DNA from: Cymbomonas tetramitiformis
Taxonomy: Eukaryota > Chlorophyta > Pyramimonadophyceae > Pyramimonadales > Pyramimonadaceae
NCBI GenBank assembly: GCA_001247695.2
Contig: LGRX02028747.1
Location: 21,867-85,866, forward strand
Direction of reading: 5' to 3'
Length of the DNA: 64,000 nucleotides
Position 1 is the first letter of the stretch, and each line of letters opens with the position of its first letter. A program made the translations under genes and the position numbers. Positions 1-8,868 of the stretch are shown here, piece by piece. The notes under the pieces are model-generated. The model was given only the letters and a program-made list of their open reading frames with translations. It searched no databases and was not told the DNA's origin.

Positions 1-271
1 ACATGGCCATACTTACCTTGTATCTACCCATTTTCTAAGTGATTCATGCATTCACGGGCGTACGTATGGTGCGTTAGACATTGGGTAGGTACAAGGTAAG
101 TAAGGGGTAAGTAAGGCCAAAAACCACGACCAAACATGGCCTTACTTGGGTTGTGTTGCGCCGCTGAAAAACTGACTAAACATGGCCATGTCTGGTCGTG
201 GTTTTTGGCCATCCAGACACAAGGTAGATACAAGGCAAACATGGCCCTACCTACGATTCCTAAATTCGTAG
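1..271. repeat. Foldback (inverted-repeat) element at left edge
   Basis: The stretch is built from inverted repeats. Positions 115-140 and 184-210 are reverse complements over about 26 bases with one mismatch. Positions 1-29 are the inverse of 85-108 and, more loosely, of 219-247. A short palindrome lies at 251-271. The repeats stop exactly where reverse transcriptase homology begins (about 272-275), so a foldback or MITE-like insertion, or a rearrangement, has removed the upstream part of the gypsy pol. No coding sequence is seen here. Confidence 0.65.
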
Positions 272-3063
272 GGTGAGCAGCTGAAGGGAGCACTCTGGTT
301 CAGCAGATTCGATTTCAACCAGTTTTCCCACCAGATCCCCATTCATCCAGACGACATTCATAAAACTGCTATTCGCACCAGATACGGTTCTTATTAATGG
401 ACAGTTATGCCTTTCGGATTGACCAATGCTCCTGCAACAGCACTTCGTGTAGGAAACCGGGCATTCTTCGACTTCATCGACCAGTTTCTTGTCATATTCA
501 TGGATGACACTATTGTATACAGTCCGGACTTTGACAACCATGTGAAGCATGTTCGACAGTTCCTCCAGCGTTGCAGAGATCACCAGTTCTTCATCAGGCC
601 TTCCAAGGTGGAGTTGTTCGTCAGATCTATAGACTTTATCGGACATCACATCTCTGAAGCAGGCCTTTCCATCATCGAAGACAGAATCCAAGCAGTCATG
701 GCAATTCAGCCTCCAGTGTCTTATGGTCCTACCGTTGGAAAGCAGCCTCTACGCCGTATGGCTAAAGATGGCAAATCATCCCTTCGGTCATTCTTGGGCA
801 TGGTCGGTCAATTTAGGAGATTCATACCAAAGTTCTCCAAAGTTGCCGAGCCGCTCAATCGTCTCCTTAAAGATAATGCAGAGTTTGTCTGGGAATCTGA
901 GCAGCAGCAGGCATTTGATAACCTCAAAAGTGCCATCTGTAACGCTCCAGTATTACAGCTCCCAGATCAGAAACTGCCATCTATTATGGAGGTCGATGGA
1001 TCAGGCACACACGTTGGTCAAGTAATACTCCAGGATCAAGGAAAAGGTATGAAGCCATGTGGTTATCATAGCGTCACTCTATCCGATACACAGAGACGTT
1101 GGCCTATTCCTGAGATCGAGCTATTTGCCATTGTGGAAGGCTTCCGATTCTTTCGCCACATATTGTTGGGAGCTCCTGAGACCATTGTACGCTCAGATCA
1201 TCAGCCACTGGTTTATTTCCAGACCAAATCCACACTGAGCCCCAAACAGGCACGGTGGTTGGATGAGCTCTCCGAGTACAACTTCCGTATAGAGCATATT
1301 TCTGGCGAGAAGAATAAGGTTGCAGACGCACTCACGCGTATCTCTACACTCTTTGAACTCACTGATTGTCTGAAACACATAGACATCACCGAGGTTCCAG
1401 TCATACCACCTACAGATTCTACATTCATTGCTCTTATATCTTCTTCATCAGCTCATCAGCTACACGACATCATTATATCCGAATACGACCGTGATACATT
1501 TGCACAGACTATTTTGGCTAAACTGACATCATCGACTTCATCACAGTCAGTCAGCAGCTACAGCTTCGAGCTCATTCAGGGGTTGATCTATCGTAAGACC
1601 ATATATGGCAGACAGCTGTACATTCCACCAACAGCTAAAGTCCCCACAGATGACGGTGAGATCACACAGCTTCGCCACATTCTCCTTCATGAGTGCCACT
1701 CAGCCACTATTTCTGGTCATGTAGGCAAAAATCGCATGCTTCATCTTCTGCGTAGCCGGTATTATTGGCCAGGAATGACAACGGCAGCCATCAAGTACAT
1801 TCGGGAGTGCCCCGTTTGTCAGCGCCAGAAAACGAGGCGACACAAGCCTTATGGTCAGGCACATATACGATATTCCGTGCCTAAGACAAAATGGCTAGAT
1901 GTATCTCTTGATTGGATCACTGACCTGCCTATCACCACTAATGGGCACGACAGTATATTTGTGGTAATGTGCCAATTCTCTCATCGCTGTCATCTCATCC
2001 CCTTCAGCATGACCTGGACAGCTCAGCATACTGCTTCTATCTATATGCAGCATATCTTCGAACTCCATGGTCTTCCGAGGAACATCATCTCAGATCGAGA
2101 CCCCAGATTCACCTCTACATTCTGGCAGACACTGTGGAAATCTACTGGTACGAGATTGTCCGTGACGTCATCACACCATCCACAGTTGAATGCTGCCAAT
2201 GAGAGGAGCCATGCCTTCATTCATCGAGGATATCCTCAGGTACTTTTCAAATTGTTGATTCATGATTCGATTTCACCATCCTCTGGTTTATAAACTGATT
2301 AGATGGTATTTTTTTCATCCACACTTCCACAGGTGTTGTTGCAATGATACTTCAGCCAATTCGTGGGAGGACAAGTTGCCTTTGGTGGAGTTTGCAATTA
2401 ACAATACCGTTTCTGCATCAACTGGTTATTCACCATTTTATCTCGACTCGATGGCGCAACCACTTTCGCCTCATGACCTGGTAATCACTATTCCGCCAGA
2501 AGCTCCTGTTCCAATACAAAGAGCTATTCGAGATCATTTTGACCAGTACTCGGCTGTTCATGCCAACGCGGTAGACAACATTTCCCGAGCAGCAGAAATT
2601 AGCCAAGCCAGATTCAATAAGACTCACATGCCTCGAGCAGTTTGCAGTTGGGCAGAAAGTTCTTTTACGGACCGAGTTTATTCAATGGACTGGTTTGACA
2701 GAGGCAGGCAGACACTTTAAGCAGCCATATATTGGGCCGTTCACCATTTCCAAAGTGCTTAGCCATGGGCGTGCATACGAGTTAGATTTCGAAAACCTCG
2801 ATATCCGTATTCATCCGGTACAGCCTGTATCCAGATTAGAGCTGTACAATGACTCGATCCAAGCACCTTTGCCTCTGCCACAGATGATCACCGAAGAAGG
2901 GCAACCACTGTTTGAGATATCACATATACTCTCGGATAAGTTCACTAGAGGTGTCAAATACTATTTAGTGCGATATGCAGGCTACGGCCCTGAGCATGAC
3001 ACCTGGGTCAAAGCCACAGAGCTGACCAATGCAGCAGGCATTATAGCTGCCTATGAAGGCTAG
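272..3063 (+). pseudogene. Degenerate Ty3/gypsy chromovirus pol (RT-RNase H-integrase-chromodomain)
   Basis: Retrotransposon polyprotein remnant. Homology starts inside the reverse transcriptase (blocks QLKGALWFSRFD and KTAIRTRYG), followed by an in-frame stop at 395-397, then VMPFGLTNAP, the catalytic FMDD near 506-517, and FLGMVGQFRRFIP. RNase H has the HQPL and ADALTR blocks (about 1200-1335). Integrase has an H-H-C-C zinc region (HECH...CPVCQ, about 1690-1820), the catalytic aspartates in DWITDLP and SDRDPRF, and the glutamate in NERS (about 2200). The chromodomain is at 2920-3060 (YYLVRYAGYGPEHDTWV). Two small frameshifts (about 2210 and 2630) and an intron-like 93-bp insert break the frame. 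Gag, protease and the RT N-terminus are absent from the window. An inactive copy. Confidence 0.9.
2240..2332 (+). other. Intron-like insert in the integrase region of the gypsy element
   Basis: The insert starts GTACTT after CTCAG, ends with a pyrimidine-rich tract and CAG, and contains stops in the coding frame. Removing these 93 bases joins the block ending IEDILR to the block ending LPLVEFAINN in one frame, which matches the spacing usual in gypsy integrases. It therefore looks like a spliceosomal intron inserted in a retroelement, rather than random decay. Confidence 0.6.
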
Positions 3064-4093
3064 ACATTATATTAAGCCTCATGCCCTTACTTCTTGTAAT
3101 ATATACTAATACATGTCGATCATCTATATAACCTTGCTCTTAATGTTTTATCATTATATTGCATAGAAGCGGGAAATTGATCCTTCCTTGCTAAAGGTGT
3201 AGTGAGCCTGGTTCAAAATCATACCCTTGCACAGATACGCACACATGCGAGATATCATATCTGTGGATAAATAAAAACTGCTATATGCTACCTTTGCCAA
3301 AGCCGTGGTTTGTCATCGGATTCTTGGCCAGTCATCCGAAGCTACCGGAGATATCGACTGAGGTAGACGGAGTTGTGATCCTAAGTTGTGCTTGACAAAC
3401 ATAACTAAATAAATTTCACATTAGTACGTGGCGAATCCATTCTCACTCATCGCGATAGATGTTCGTCAAAGCGTGCGTACTGGACCATATCAGAGTGAGC
3501 AGATCGGATAAGGATTATAAGTCCAATTCCGTTAAGCAGGGCCACTCTCTTTGCAATAAAACAAGCCCCCGGTGAAATAACTCCGGAAACAAACACGGGC
3601 TCCCCGTTGCCGCCTATGATCCTCCAAAGTAGCTTAAGGAGGGCAGGAAGGGTTGGGTGCACTATATCAGGCCGAGAATCGTTCGATTATAAATCGTTAA
3701 ATCGTGGGATCATCGTTCGCAAAGCAACGACGGCTAGCGCAAATAATCCGTAACGTACACTTCGGATGCTTTGAATCGTCACTCTGACGCACGATACGTA
3801 TGGATCAATCAGTAATCCAGCGTCAATCTGCATCACGAAACGCAATTCATTGAACCTTGAAACGTCACTCTGAAATACGATACGAACTTCAAAGGGGGCT
3901 ACATCCTAAGAACTGTAAGGTGAGGGACTAAAGTGGACTCAGTTCCCCCCAATAACCTAAAAACACCATGAGGGACGCCTCAAATCGGTGTAAGAAGACT
4001 GGTACCAGCAAGAAGCGACAACAACAGAGACAGCATAGACATATGCAAAGGTATGCCCGTTGTGAGGTCACAACTCTTTTAAGAGGGGAGATC
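3064..4093. other. Non-coding stretch between gypsy pol and putative 3' LTR
   Basis: About 1 kb with no credible gene. It ends in a purine-rich run (about 4080-4090, AAGAGGGGAG) immediately before a TGTCAGGGTCA start at 4094, as a polypurine tract before a 3' LTR would. I see no other structure. Confidence 0.5.
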
Positions 4094-4252
4094 TGTCAGG
4101 GTCATGACCGATGACATATGTGTCATACATGTCATACGTGTCATACCTGTCAGACATGTCATACCATATCATGTCATGTCGAGTCGTGTCATATATTATT
4201 ATGACAGTCGGTCGTGTCATATATAATTATGACAGTCGGTCGTGTCATATAT
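4094..4252 (+). repeat. Left part of a disrupted terminal repeat (putative gypsy 3' LTR)
   Basis: It begins TGTCAGGGTCAT after a purine-rich tract and consists of short variants of a TGTCATAC-type motif. The nested gag-only element interrupts it at 4253, and it resumes at 7458. A nearly inverse copy of its start, ATGACCCTGTCA, is near 7557-7568. The repeat may therefore end there (about 270 bp with the insertion removed), or it may be the terminal inverted repeat of a different element. The 5' partner LTR is not in the window. Confidence 0.45.
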
Positions 4253-4488
4253 TGCTGGACTTTAGGTTCAGGGTTATTATTATGGGCTCTGATAGCCCCT
4301 AGCCTGACCCGTCTCTGATCGGAACCGTGACTCCGCTAGTAGCTAGGATGGCAGTACAGTAGTACTGTACTGTCAGTCATTACTTCGTATTATCCGGGTT
4401 TCCGAGATGCATGATAAAAGCACTCGGCCGGACTGTTTATGGGAGCTTAGCCAGTTTGTTTTCACCGAGCGGAACACCTGTTCTCGCA
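4253..4488 (+). repeat. 5' LTR of gag-only element
   Basis: 236 bp, starting TGCTGGACTTTAGG and ending TTCTCGCA. It is nearly identical to 7223-7457 and includes the palindrome CAGTACAGTAGTACTGTACTG. It is preceded by the target duplication TATAT at 4248-4252. Confidence 0.92.
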
Positions 4489-4881
4489 GGTTATGCGCGT
4501 CACCACTTCCCTAGTAATTCTGATGGCACAGCGCCAGCTGTTGCCATGATTGGCTAAGTTTTGACACAGAGATGGGGTGGGCGCCCCCTTAGACAGTAGC
4601 TTTCTCTCCGCGGTATGGCCTCCTTTTGAAGTGGAGATCAGTTTTTTCGGCATTTATTCGGCAGAGTATCGTCGCTGGGTATGGTTATGTTTTACGTTCC
4701 GTTTGATCAGCGGGCAGGACACTCCGCGTTTTGTGGGTCGCTCCCACGATTAGCCACTCGGCTCATGACCTGCTTGATTATGTTATTGTTTGCTGAGACT
4801 CCTGCAGGAATTGGCCGCTGCGGAATTGTCCGCCACTGTCGCACCGCTAGCCCGCGTTCCCATCTAACCGTCATTTTGAGA

Positions 4882-5958
4882 ATGGACACACCGCAAAGAC
4901 CTCGTACACGCGCTAGGGCGCGTAAATTAGCAACTATTTTCGATGATGTTGGGGCATTAAACTCGGCTACCCCCACGACGCCGCATTTGGCTTCGGCTGA
5001 CGAGTCGGCTGCGGCCGCAACGCTCGTGCAGCGGCTACGGAAGGATTCGTTCGATGTTCAGTGCGCGAAGACAGCAGCCACTAAGGTTTTGGGAGACAAA
5101 ACGGCAAAATTTCATGGCAGTGAATCGTCGGCTTCGGACATTTTTTCACAGCTGATCTCCGAAATTCAGCAGCTTTTCACGCTGCAGTCACAGGCAATTG
5201 CACCCCTGTTTGAGTTGTCTGCTGCTGATGTCCCTGTCATGCCTGCTGCCAATGAGCTCCTGTACTCTGTGCTGTTGCTGCTGACTGCGCCAGGGTCTCC
5301 TGCCCGTAATTGGGTGGAGGCTTCTGGGGCCGATGTTCCTGCTGACGGCAAGCGTGCCACCCTCGAGGTGGTGCGTATGCTTGCTGATGACTCGACTCCA
5401 TTCGAGTCTTTGACTGAGCTGCTTGAAGTGGGAATCTCGGATGAACATGACCCTGACTCTGGCATTCGTCTTTTTAACAGTTGTCTTCGGGATGCACAGC
5501 GTCTGCAGACGCTGCCCGAAGACGCTGTTAAAAGGCAATTCCTCTCTGCCCTGTCTGGGCCGGCTTACGCCACGCTGGTTGACTCGTTTGCTCGAGCTGA
5601 CCAGCGTGCGGCTGTAAGTCTGCTCACCCTGCAGGCGCGCGTGCGCGAGCAGTACCGCTGCGGGCGGCTCTCGGGCAAGCGCACTGCAGGGCGCCCCATG
5701 TCTGTAGCATCTTGCACCACTGACACTGGCCTGGCTTCGGCCGTTGAACGGCTCAGTGCTCAGTTGGTCAAGTTGCAGCGGGATGTGGATTCAAGCCGCC
5801 TCATGGGAAACACACTCCGCGCAGCTTCCACCGACCTGGAGTGCAGCCGCTTGCTCATTCCGCCTCTTCGGAGGTGGCTTTTGACAAGCGGTCTGGCACC
5901 TTTGTCCCAACGTGCAGGCACGAGAAGTGCCGCGCCGTTGGGTCAAAGCATTGGCTGA
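4882..5958 (+). CDS. Gag-like protein of the nested LTR element (ORF1)
   Basis: ORF1 has a basic N-terminus (PQRPRTRARARK), a helical capsid-like middle, and the block LFNSCLRDAQRLQTLPEDA followed by KRQFLSALSGPAYATLV, typical of retrotransposon gag capsid regions. I chose the ATG at 4882 because the product then starts with the basic region. The frame is open back to an ATG at 4681, giving 425 aa instead of 358. ORF1 ends at 5958 but overlaps ORF2, and its zinc knuckle is encoded in the -1 frame, so the final 50 residues of the zero frame may be a termination product only. The expected role is assembly of virus-like particles and RNA packaging in the cytoplasm. Confidence 0.75.
   Translation: MDTPQRPRTRARARKLATIFDDVGALNSATPTTPHLASADESAAAATLVQRLRKDSFDVQCAKTAATKVLGDKTAKFHGSESSASDIFSQLISEIQQLFTLQSQAIAPLFELSAADVPVMPAANELLYSVLLLLTAPGSPARNWVEASGADVPADGKRATLEVVRMLADDSTPFESLTELLEVGISDEHDPDSGIRLFNSCLRDAQRLQTLPEDAVKRQFLSALSGPAYATLVDSFARADQRAAVSLLTLQARVREQYRCGRLSGKRTAGRPMSVASCTTDTGLASAVERLSAQLVKLQRDVDSSRLMGNTLRAASTDLECSRLLIPPLRRWLLTSGLAPLSQRAGTRSAAPLGQSIG
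5805..5811 (+). promoter_or_regulatory. Putative programmed -1 ribosomal frameshift site
   Basis: The heptamer GGGAAAC sits in the zero frame of ORF1 as G GGA AAC, exactly the X_XXY_YYZ arrangement of -1 slippery sites. Slipping back one base enters a frame open from 5811 to 7040 that at once encodes the Cys/His knuckle. Downstream, CACTCC (5813-5818) can pair with GGAGTG (5838-5843). The loop segment CCACC (5828-5832) can pair with GGTGG (5873-5877), a possible H-type pseudoknot. The spacer is shorter than usual. Confidence 0.6.
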
Positions 5959-7040
5959 GTGAGTGTCCTCACAAGGACACTCACCCATTGTCCATTTCGG
6001 CATCCTACTGCCAAGCCGTCGAGTCTTATGACTCCGACGTGCTTGCCCTTCGTTTTCAGCGGTATTATGACGCTGGGGATGAGGGGTCCATGGAGCACCT
6101 GTGTGCTCTCGTGGGGCAACCTGAAATCTGTGAACTGTCTGCGCATTCCTTTGCTCCAGAGCCTACGGCTCTGCAGCAGTTCAAGGATGCTGCTGCCTCT
6201 GCTGAGTCTGCACCTGCTGAGCATCTTTCCATTGGCCGTGTTGCATTTGCTGAGGTCAGCGGTCCGCTTGCTGGTGGTGTCGCTGAGCCGACCGCCAGCA
6301 AGCAGCTGCTGCCGAAGGCCTCTGCACCCGTGCATGGTAAGCCGATTGACTTGCATGAGGTCAGCCGTGCCGCCTTTGTGCCGCCGTCTGCCTCTCTGGC
6401 TCTCGGCCCGATGGCTCCTGCTGACAACTCTTTCAAAACATTCAACACTGTCCACCCTGACTGGTTTGACATTGACCCTGAGCCTGTTGAGGTGTGTGAT
6501 TCCGATGATGATGGGGAGGGCTCCGACTGCCCTCCTGGTGTCTGCCTGACTGAAATTGAGGGGGGTGCACCGCCGACGGCTGCAGCATTTCGGCGGTTCG
6601 GAGTCCCCAGAGGCTCCAGGCCATTTGGCATCGGAGAATTTGCACTCACTCTTTTCATGGTAGCTACGTTTCTATTCAGTGCTACGGCGATGCCGACCCT
6701 CGTGGTCGGCGGTGGTGTCAGGGGCCTGGTTGAGCCCGGAGCCACCTACGGCTACAGTGCAGTTCATCCCGGTGATGCGGTGCTGGATTCTCCTTGCCCG
6801 CCTGTGGTTACCGCTGGTTCGTCATTGCCGCCGCGGGATGTGGCACAATTCTTTTCTCAATCGACCTCAGCGGCTTTGCAATCTGATGATTTTGCCACTC
6901 CACTTTGGGATCCGCCTGACCCGCTTGGGTCTGGTGGTGTCAGTGCTTACAAGTTCTCTTCTCAATTGACTTCGGATGCTTTTCTTGATTGGAATCCGTT
7001 TGCTGAACTCGGCTATGCCGACCGGCTTTACAGTGGCTGA
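5811..7040 (+). CDS. ORF2 of gag-only element: zinc knuckle, acidic linker, hydrophobic segment
   Basis: About 410 codons in the -1 frame relative to gag. The start given is the first codon after the slippery site; no ATG is needed if frameshifting is used. Near the start lies CRHEKC...HWLSEC, a CX4CX6HX4C zinc-knuckle-like motif expected at the end of gag nucleocapsid. The rest is Ala/Pro/Ser-rich with an acidic stretch (about 6490-6530). One hydrophobic stretch (FALTLFMVATFLFSAT, about 6640-6690) could be a membrane helix. No protease, RT or integrase motif was found. The function of the C-terminal 300 residues is unknown. Confidence 0.65.
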   Translation, partial: HTPRSFHRPGVQPLAHSASSEVAFDKRSGTFVPTCRHEKCRAVGSKHWLSECPHKDTHPLSISASYCQAVESYDSDVLALRFQRYYDAGDEGSMEHLCALVGQPEICELSAHSFAPEPTALQQFKDAAASAESAPAEHLSIGRVAFAEVSGPLAGGVAEPTASKQLLPKASAPVHGKPIDLHEVSRAAFVPPSASLALGPMAPADNSFKTFNTVHPDWFDIDPEPVEVCDSDDDGEGSDCPPGVCLTEIEGGAPPTAAAFRRFGVPRGSRPFGIGEFALTLFMVATFLFSATAMPTLVVGGGVRGLVEPGATYGYSAVHPGDAVLDSPCPPVVTAGSSLPPRDVAQFFSQSTSAALQSDDFATPLWDPPDPLGSGGVSAYKFSSQLTSDAFLDWNPFAELGYADRLYSG

Positions 7041-7222
7041 GTCTGCTTACTTCAAACCCTGGAGGTGTGATTAGCCTTAGCCGCAGTGGTGGGTTGTGCC
7101 GGGACAAGTCCCCGGGCACCCAGCTAGAAGTATATCTGTTTCCAGTAAAGTGCTGTTTGTTATCTGTTTAGTTAGCTCCGCTTGCCTAGCCCTATTGGCT
7201 ACAGTCACAGCTCCGGGTGGTG

Positions 7223-7457
7223 TGCTGGACTTTAGGTTCAGGGTTATTATTATGGGCTCTGATAGCCCCTAGCCTGACCCGTCTCTGATCGGAACCGTGA
7301 CTCCGCTAGTAGCTAGGATGACAGTACAGTAGTACTGTACTGTCAGTCATTACTTCGTATTATCCGGGTTCCGAGATGCATGATAAAAGCACTCGGCCGG
7401 ACTGTTTATGGGAGCTTAGCCAGTTTGTTTTCACCGAGCGGAACACCTGTTCTCGCA
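7223..7457 (+). repeat. 3' LTR of gag-only element
   Basis: 235 bp. It matches the 5' LTR except for a g/a change near 7321 and one missing t near 7370. It ends TTCTCGCA and is followed by the TATAT duplication at 7458-7462. Confidence 0.92.
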
Positions 7458-7900
7458 TATATTATTATGACAGTCGTCAGTACGGTCGACCATGACTGTA
7501 CATGTCGTCAGATGATAATGTCACATCATCTGTCATTATTCAAGGAAAGACTTGAATGACCCTGTCATCGAGAGTTCGTACGTCGAACTCGAAGATGACA
7601 AAGCAAGATACATCTTGAAGTAACAAACAAGAACCATCTTTGCTTTAAGCATGTGCGGAACACGCATGCACAGTATGAACGAACTATTCGTTATCACAAT
7701 ACTGGTCGTTCAACCTACGTCTCGGGTTCACAACCCAATGGCGGTACTATCTATGATGATAGGATACGTATGGTATAAGATGAGGAAGCGTTGGGCTTCA
7801 AGCAGATCTTCACTCAGAGACTGCACTCATCACCCGCTATTTCTTACACTTGCGTTGCTGTCCAACGACGCAGTGTTAACTTGTATATTGTTAATATATA
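7458..7900. other. Continuation of interrupted repeat and flank
   Basis: Resumes the sequence interrupted at 4253 (TATATTATTATGACAG against the left-hand TATATATTATTATGACAG type motifs). It contains ATGACCCTGTCA near 7557-7568, which may be the far end of the interrupted element. No gene is seen before the transposase remnant. Confidence 0.4.
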
Positions 7901-8868
7901 CACGGCCTGTTTATCGAGCCATATCACCATGAGTGGGAGCCTGAAGGGGGTTGGGAAGGAGAGGTTGACCGCGAGTGGTCGGGGAGCTCTAAATCTATGG
8001 AAATGCAAGGGGCACCGATGGCAGTACTAGCGATCGGGAACCACACGTTGGAGGGTGTCACGTGGCAAGGTGTAAGATTCCGGATAGCTGACTTCACAGC
8101 GGATGAGGACTCTGGGATGATTGCGGAGATGAATCACGCGGTGAAGGTTCCTACACGTTTGAAACTGGTGCACAAGTTATCGGATCCGAACCACATGAAG
8201 AAGCTGATGTTCGGTGGCTTCTTGAAATTGCGGAAGGAAATGAAATGGAGTGGACGGATTCTGTCTGACGCGATCATAACATATGTGCAACACAATTACA
8301 TTTACTGTTTGAAACAGAACATCGCTACCGGCATGTCTGAAGCTGACAAGGTGGAGTTCATGATTAGAGCGGTGAAAAATGTGATTGACCATGCCTTCGG
8401 AAATCATGCATACGAATTGCGGGAAGTACCGTGTTCCGAATGAGGATGGAGAGTTGGTTCACTGGTGCAAGGTTGCTGGAGGAGATCTGTGACACATCCG
8501 AGCCACACCTGCCACACGGTAAATACCTGGATCGAGCAGTGCTAGGATATCATGCGGGACTCATGCGTGTGATGGAGAGGTATTGTGATCCGCGAGTGAT
8601 CGTGAAGCAGCTGCACGGGTTTTCCACGAATCCCAACGAATCATCGAATGCGTGCATCGTGAAAGGATTCTTGCCCGGGGGTAAGGCCCAACAGCATGGG
8701 CAGGCTAGCATGTACCACTACGCAGTGTTCAATGCAGTCGCCTATAAGAACCTTGGCATGCGATACCGACAACTTTTGTTTACCATGTTTGACGTGGAAT
8801 CCGGAGCCGCTATGAAGAAGGCGGATGAACGATTAGATGCCAAGAGGAACCCAGACTCATATACATAA
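7901..8868 (+). pseudogene. Broken Mutator-like transposase remnant
   Basis: The frame is open from about 7901. The block EWSGSSKSME (about 7969-8000) is followed by ADEDSG, DPNHMKK, and a Cys/His region split between frames (HAFGNHAY, then CGKYRVPN and HWCKV). After a return to another frame comes NPNESSNA and a conserved-looking C-terminus to the stop at 8868. The GSSxxME / DxDSS / NH / HxxC...WC order is that of Mutator-like transposase-domain proteins. At least two frameshifts around 8410-8480 separate the halves (7997-8443 and 8431-8868). The N-terminus is missing, and I could not define terminal inverted repeats. Confidence 0.55.

Larger units (their letters stand above)
4253..7457 (+). 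mobile_element. Gag-only LTR retrotransposon (TR-GAG-like, non-autonomous)
   Basis: A complete element with two direct LTRs (4253-4488 and 7223-7457). Both begin TG and end CA, and they differ only by one substitution and one single-base indel. It is flanked by the 5-bp duplication TATAT (4248-4252 and 7458-7462). The interior encodes a gag-like protein and a second ORF with a zinc knuckle, but no reverse transcriptase, RNase H or integrase. This matches the class called TR-GAG: terminal-repeat elements keeping only gag and depending on an autonomous partner. Near-identical LTRs mean a recent insertion. It sits inside the older repeat that starts at 4094. Confidence 0.88.

Noticed and set aside
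8431..8868. Separate small gene with its own ATG-like start
   Set aside because: The reading frame continues the transposase homology of 7901-8443 after frameshifts, so it is part of one broken gene.
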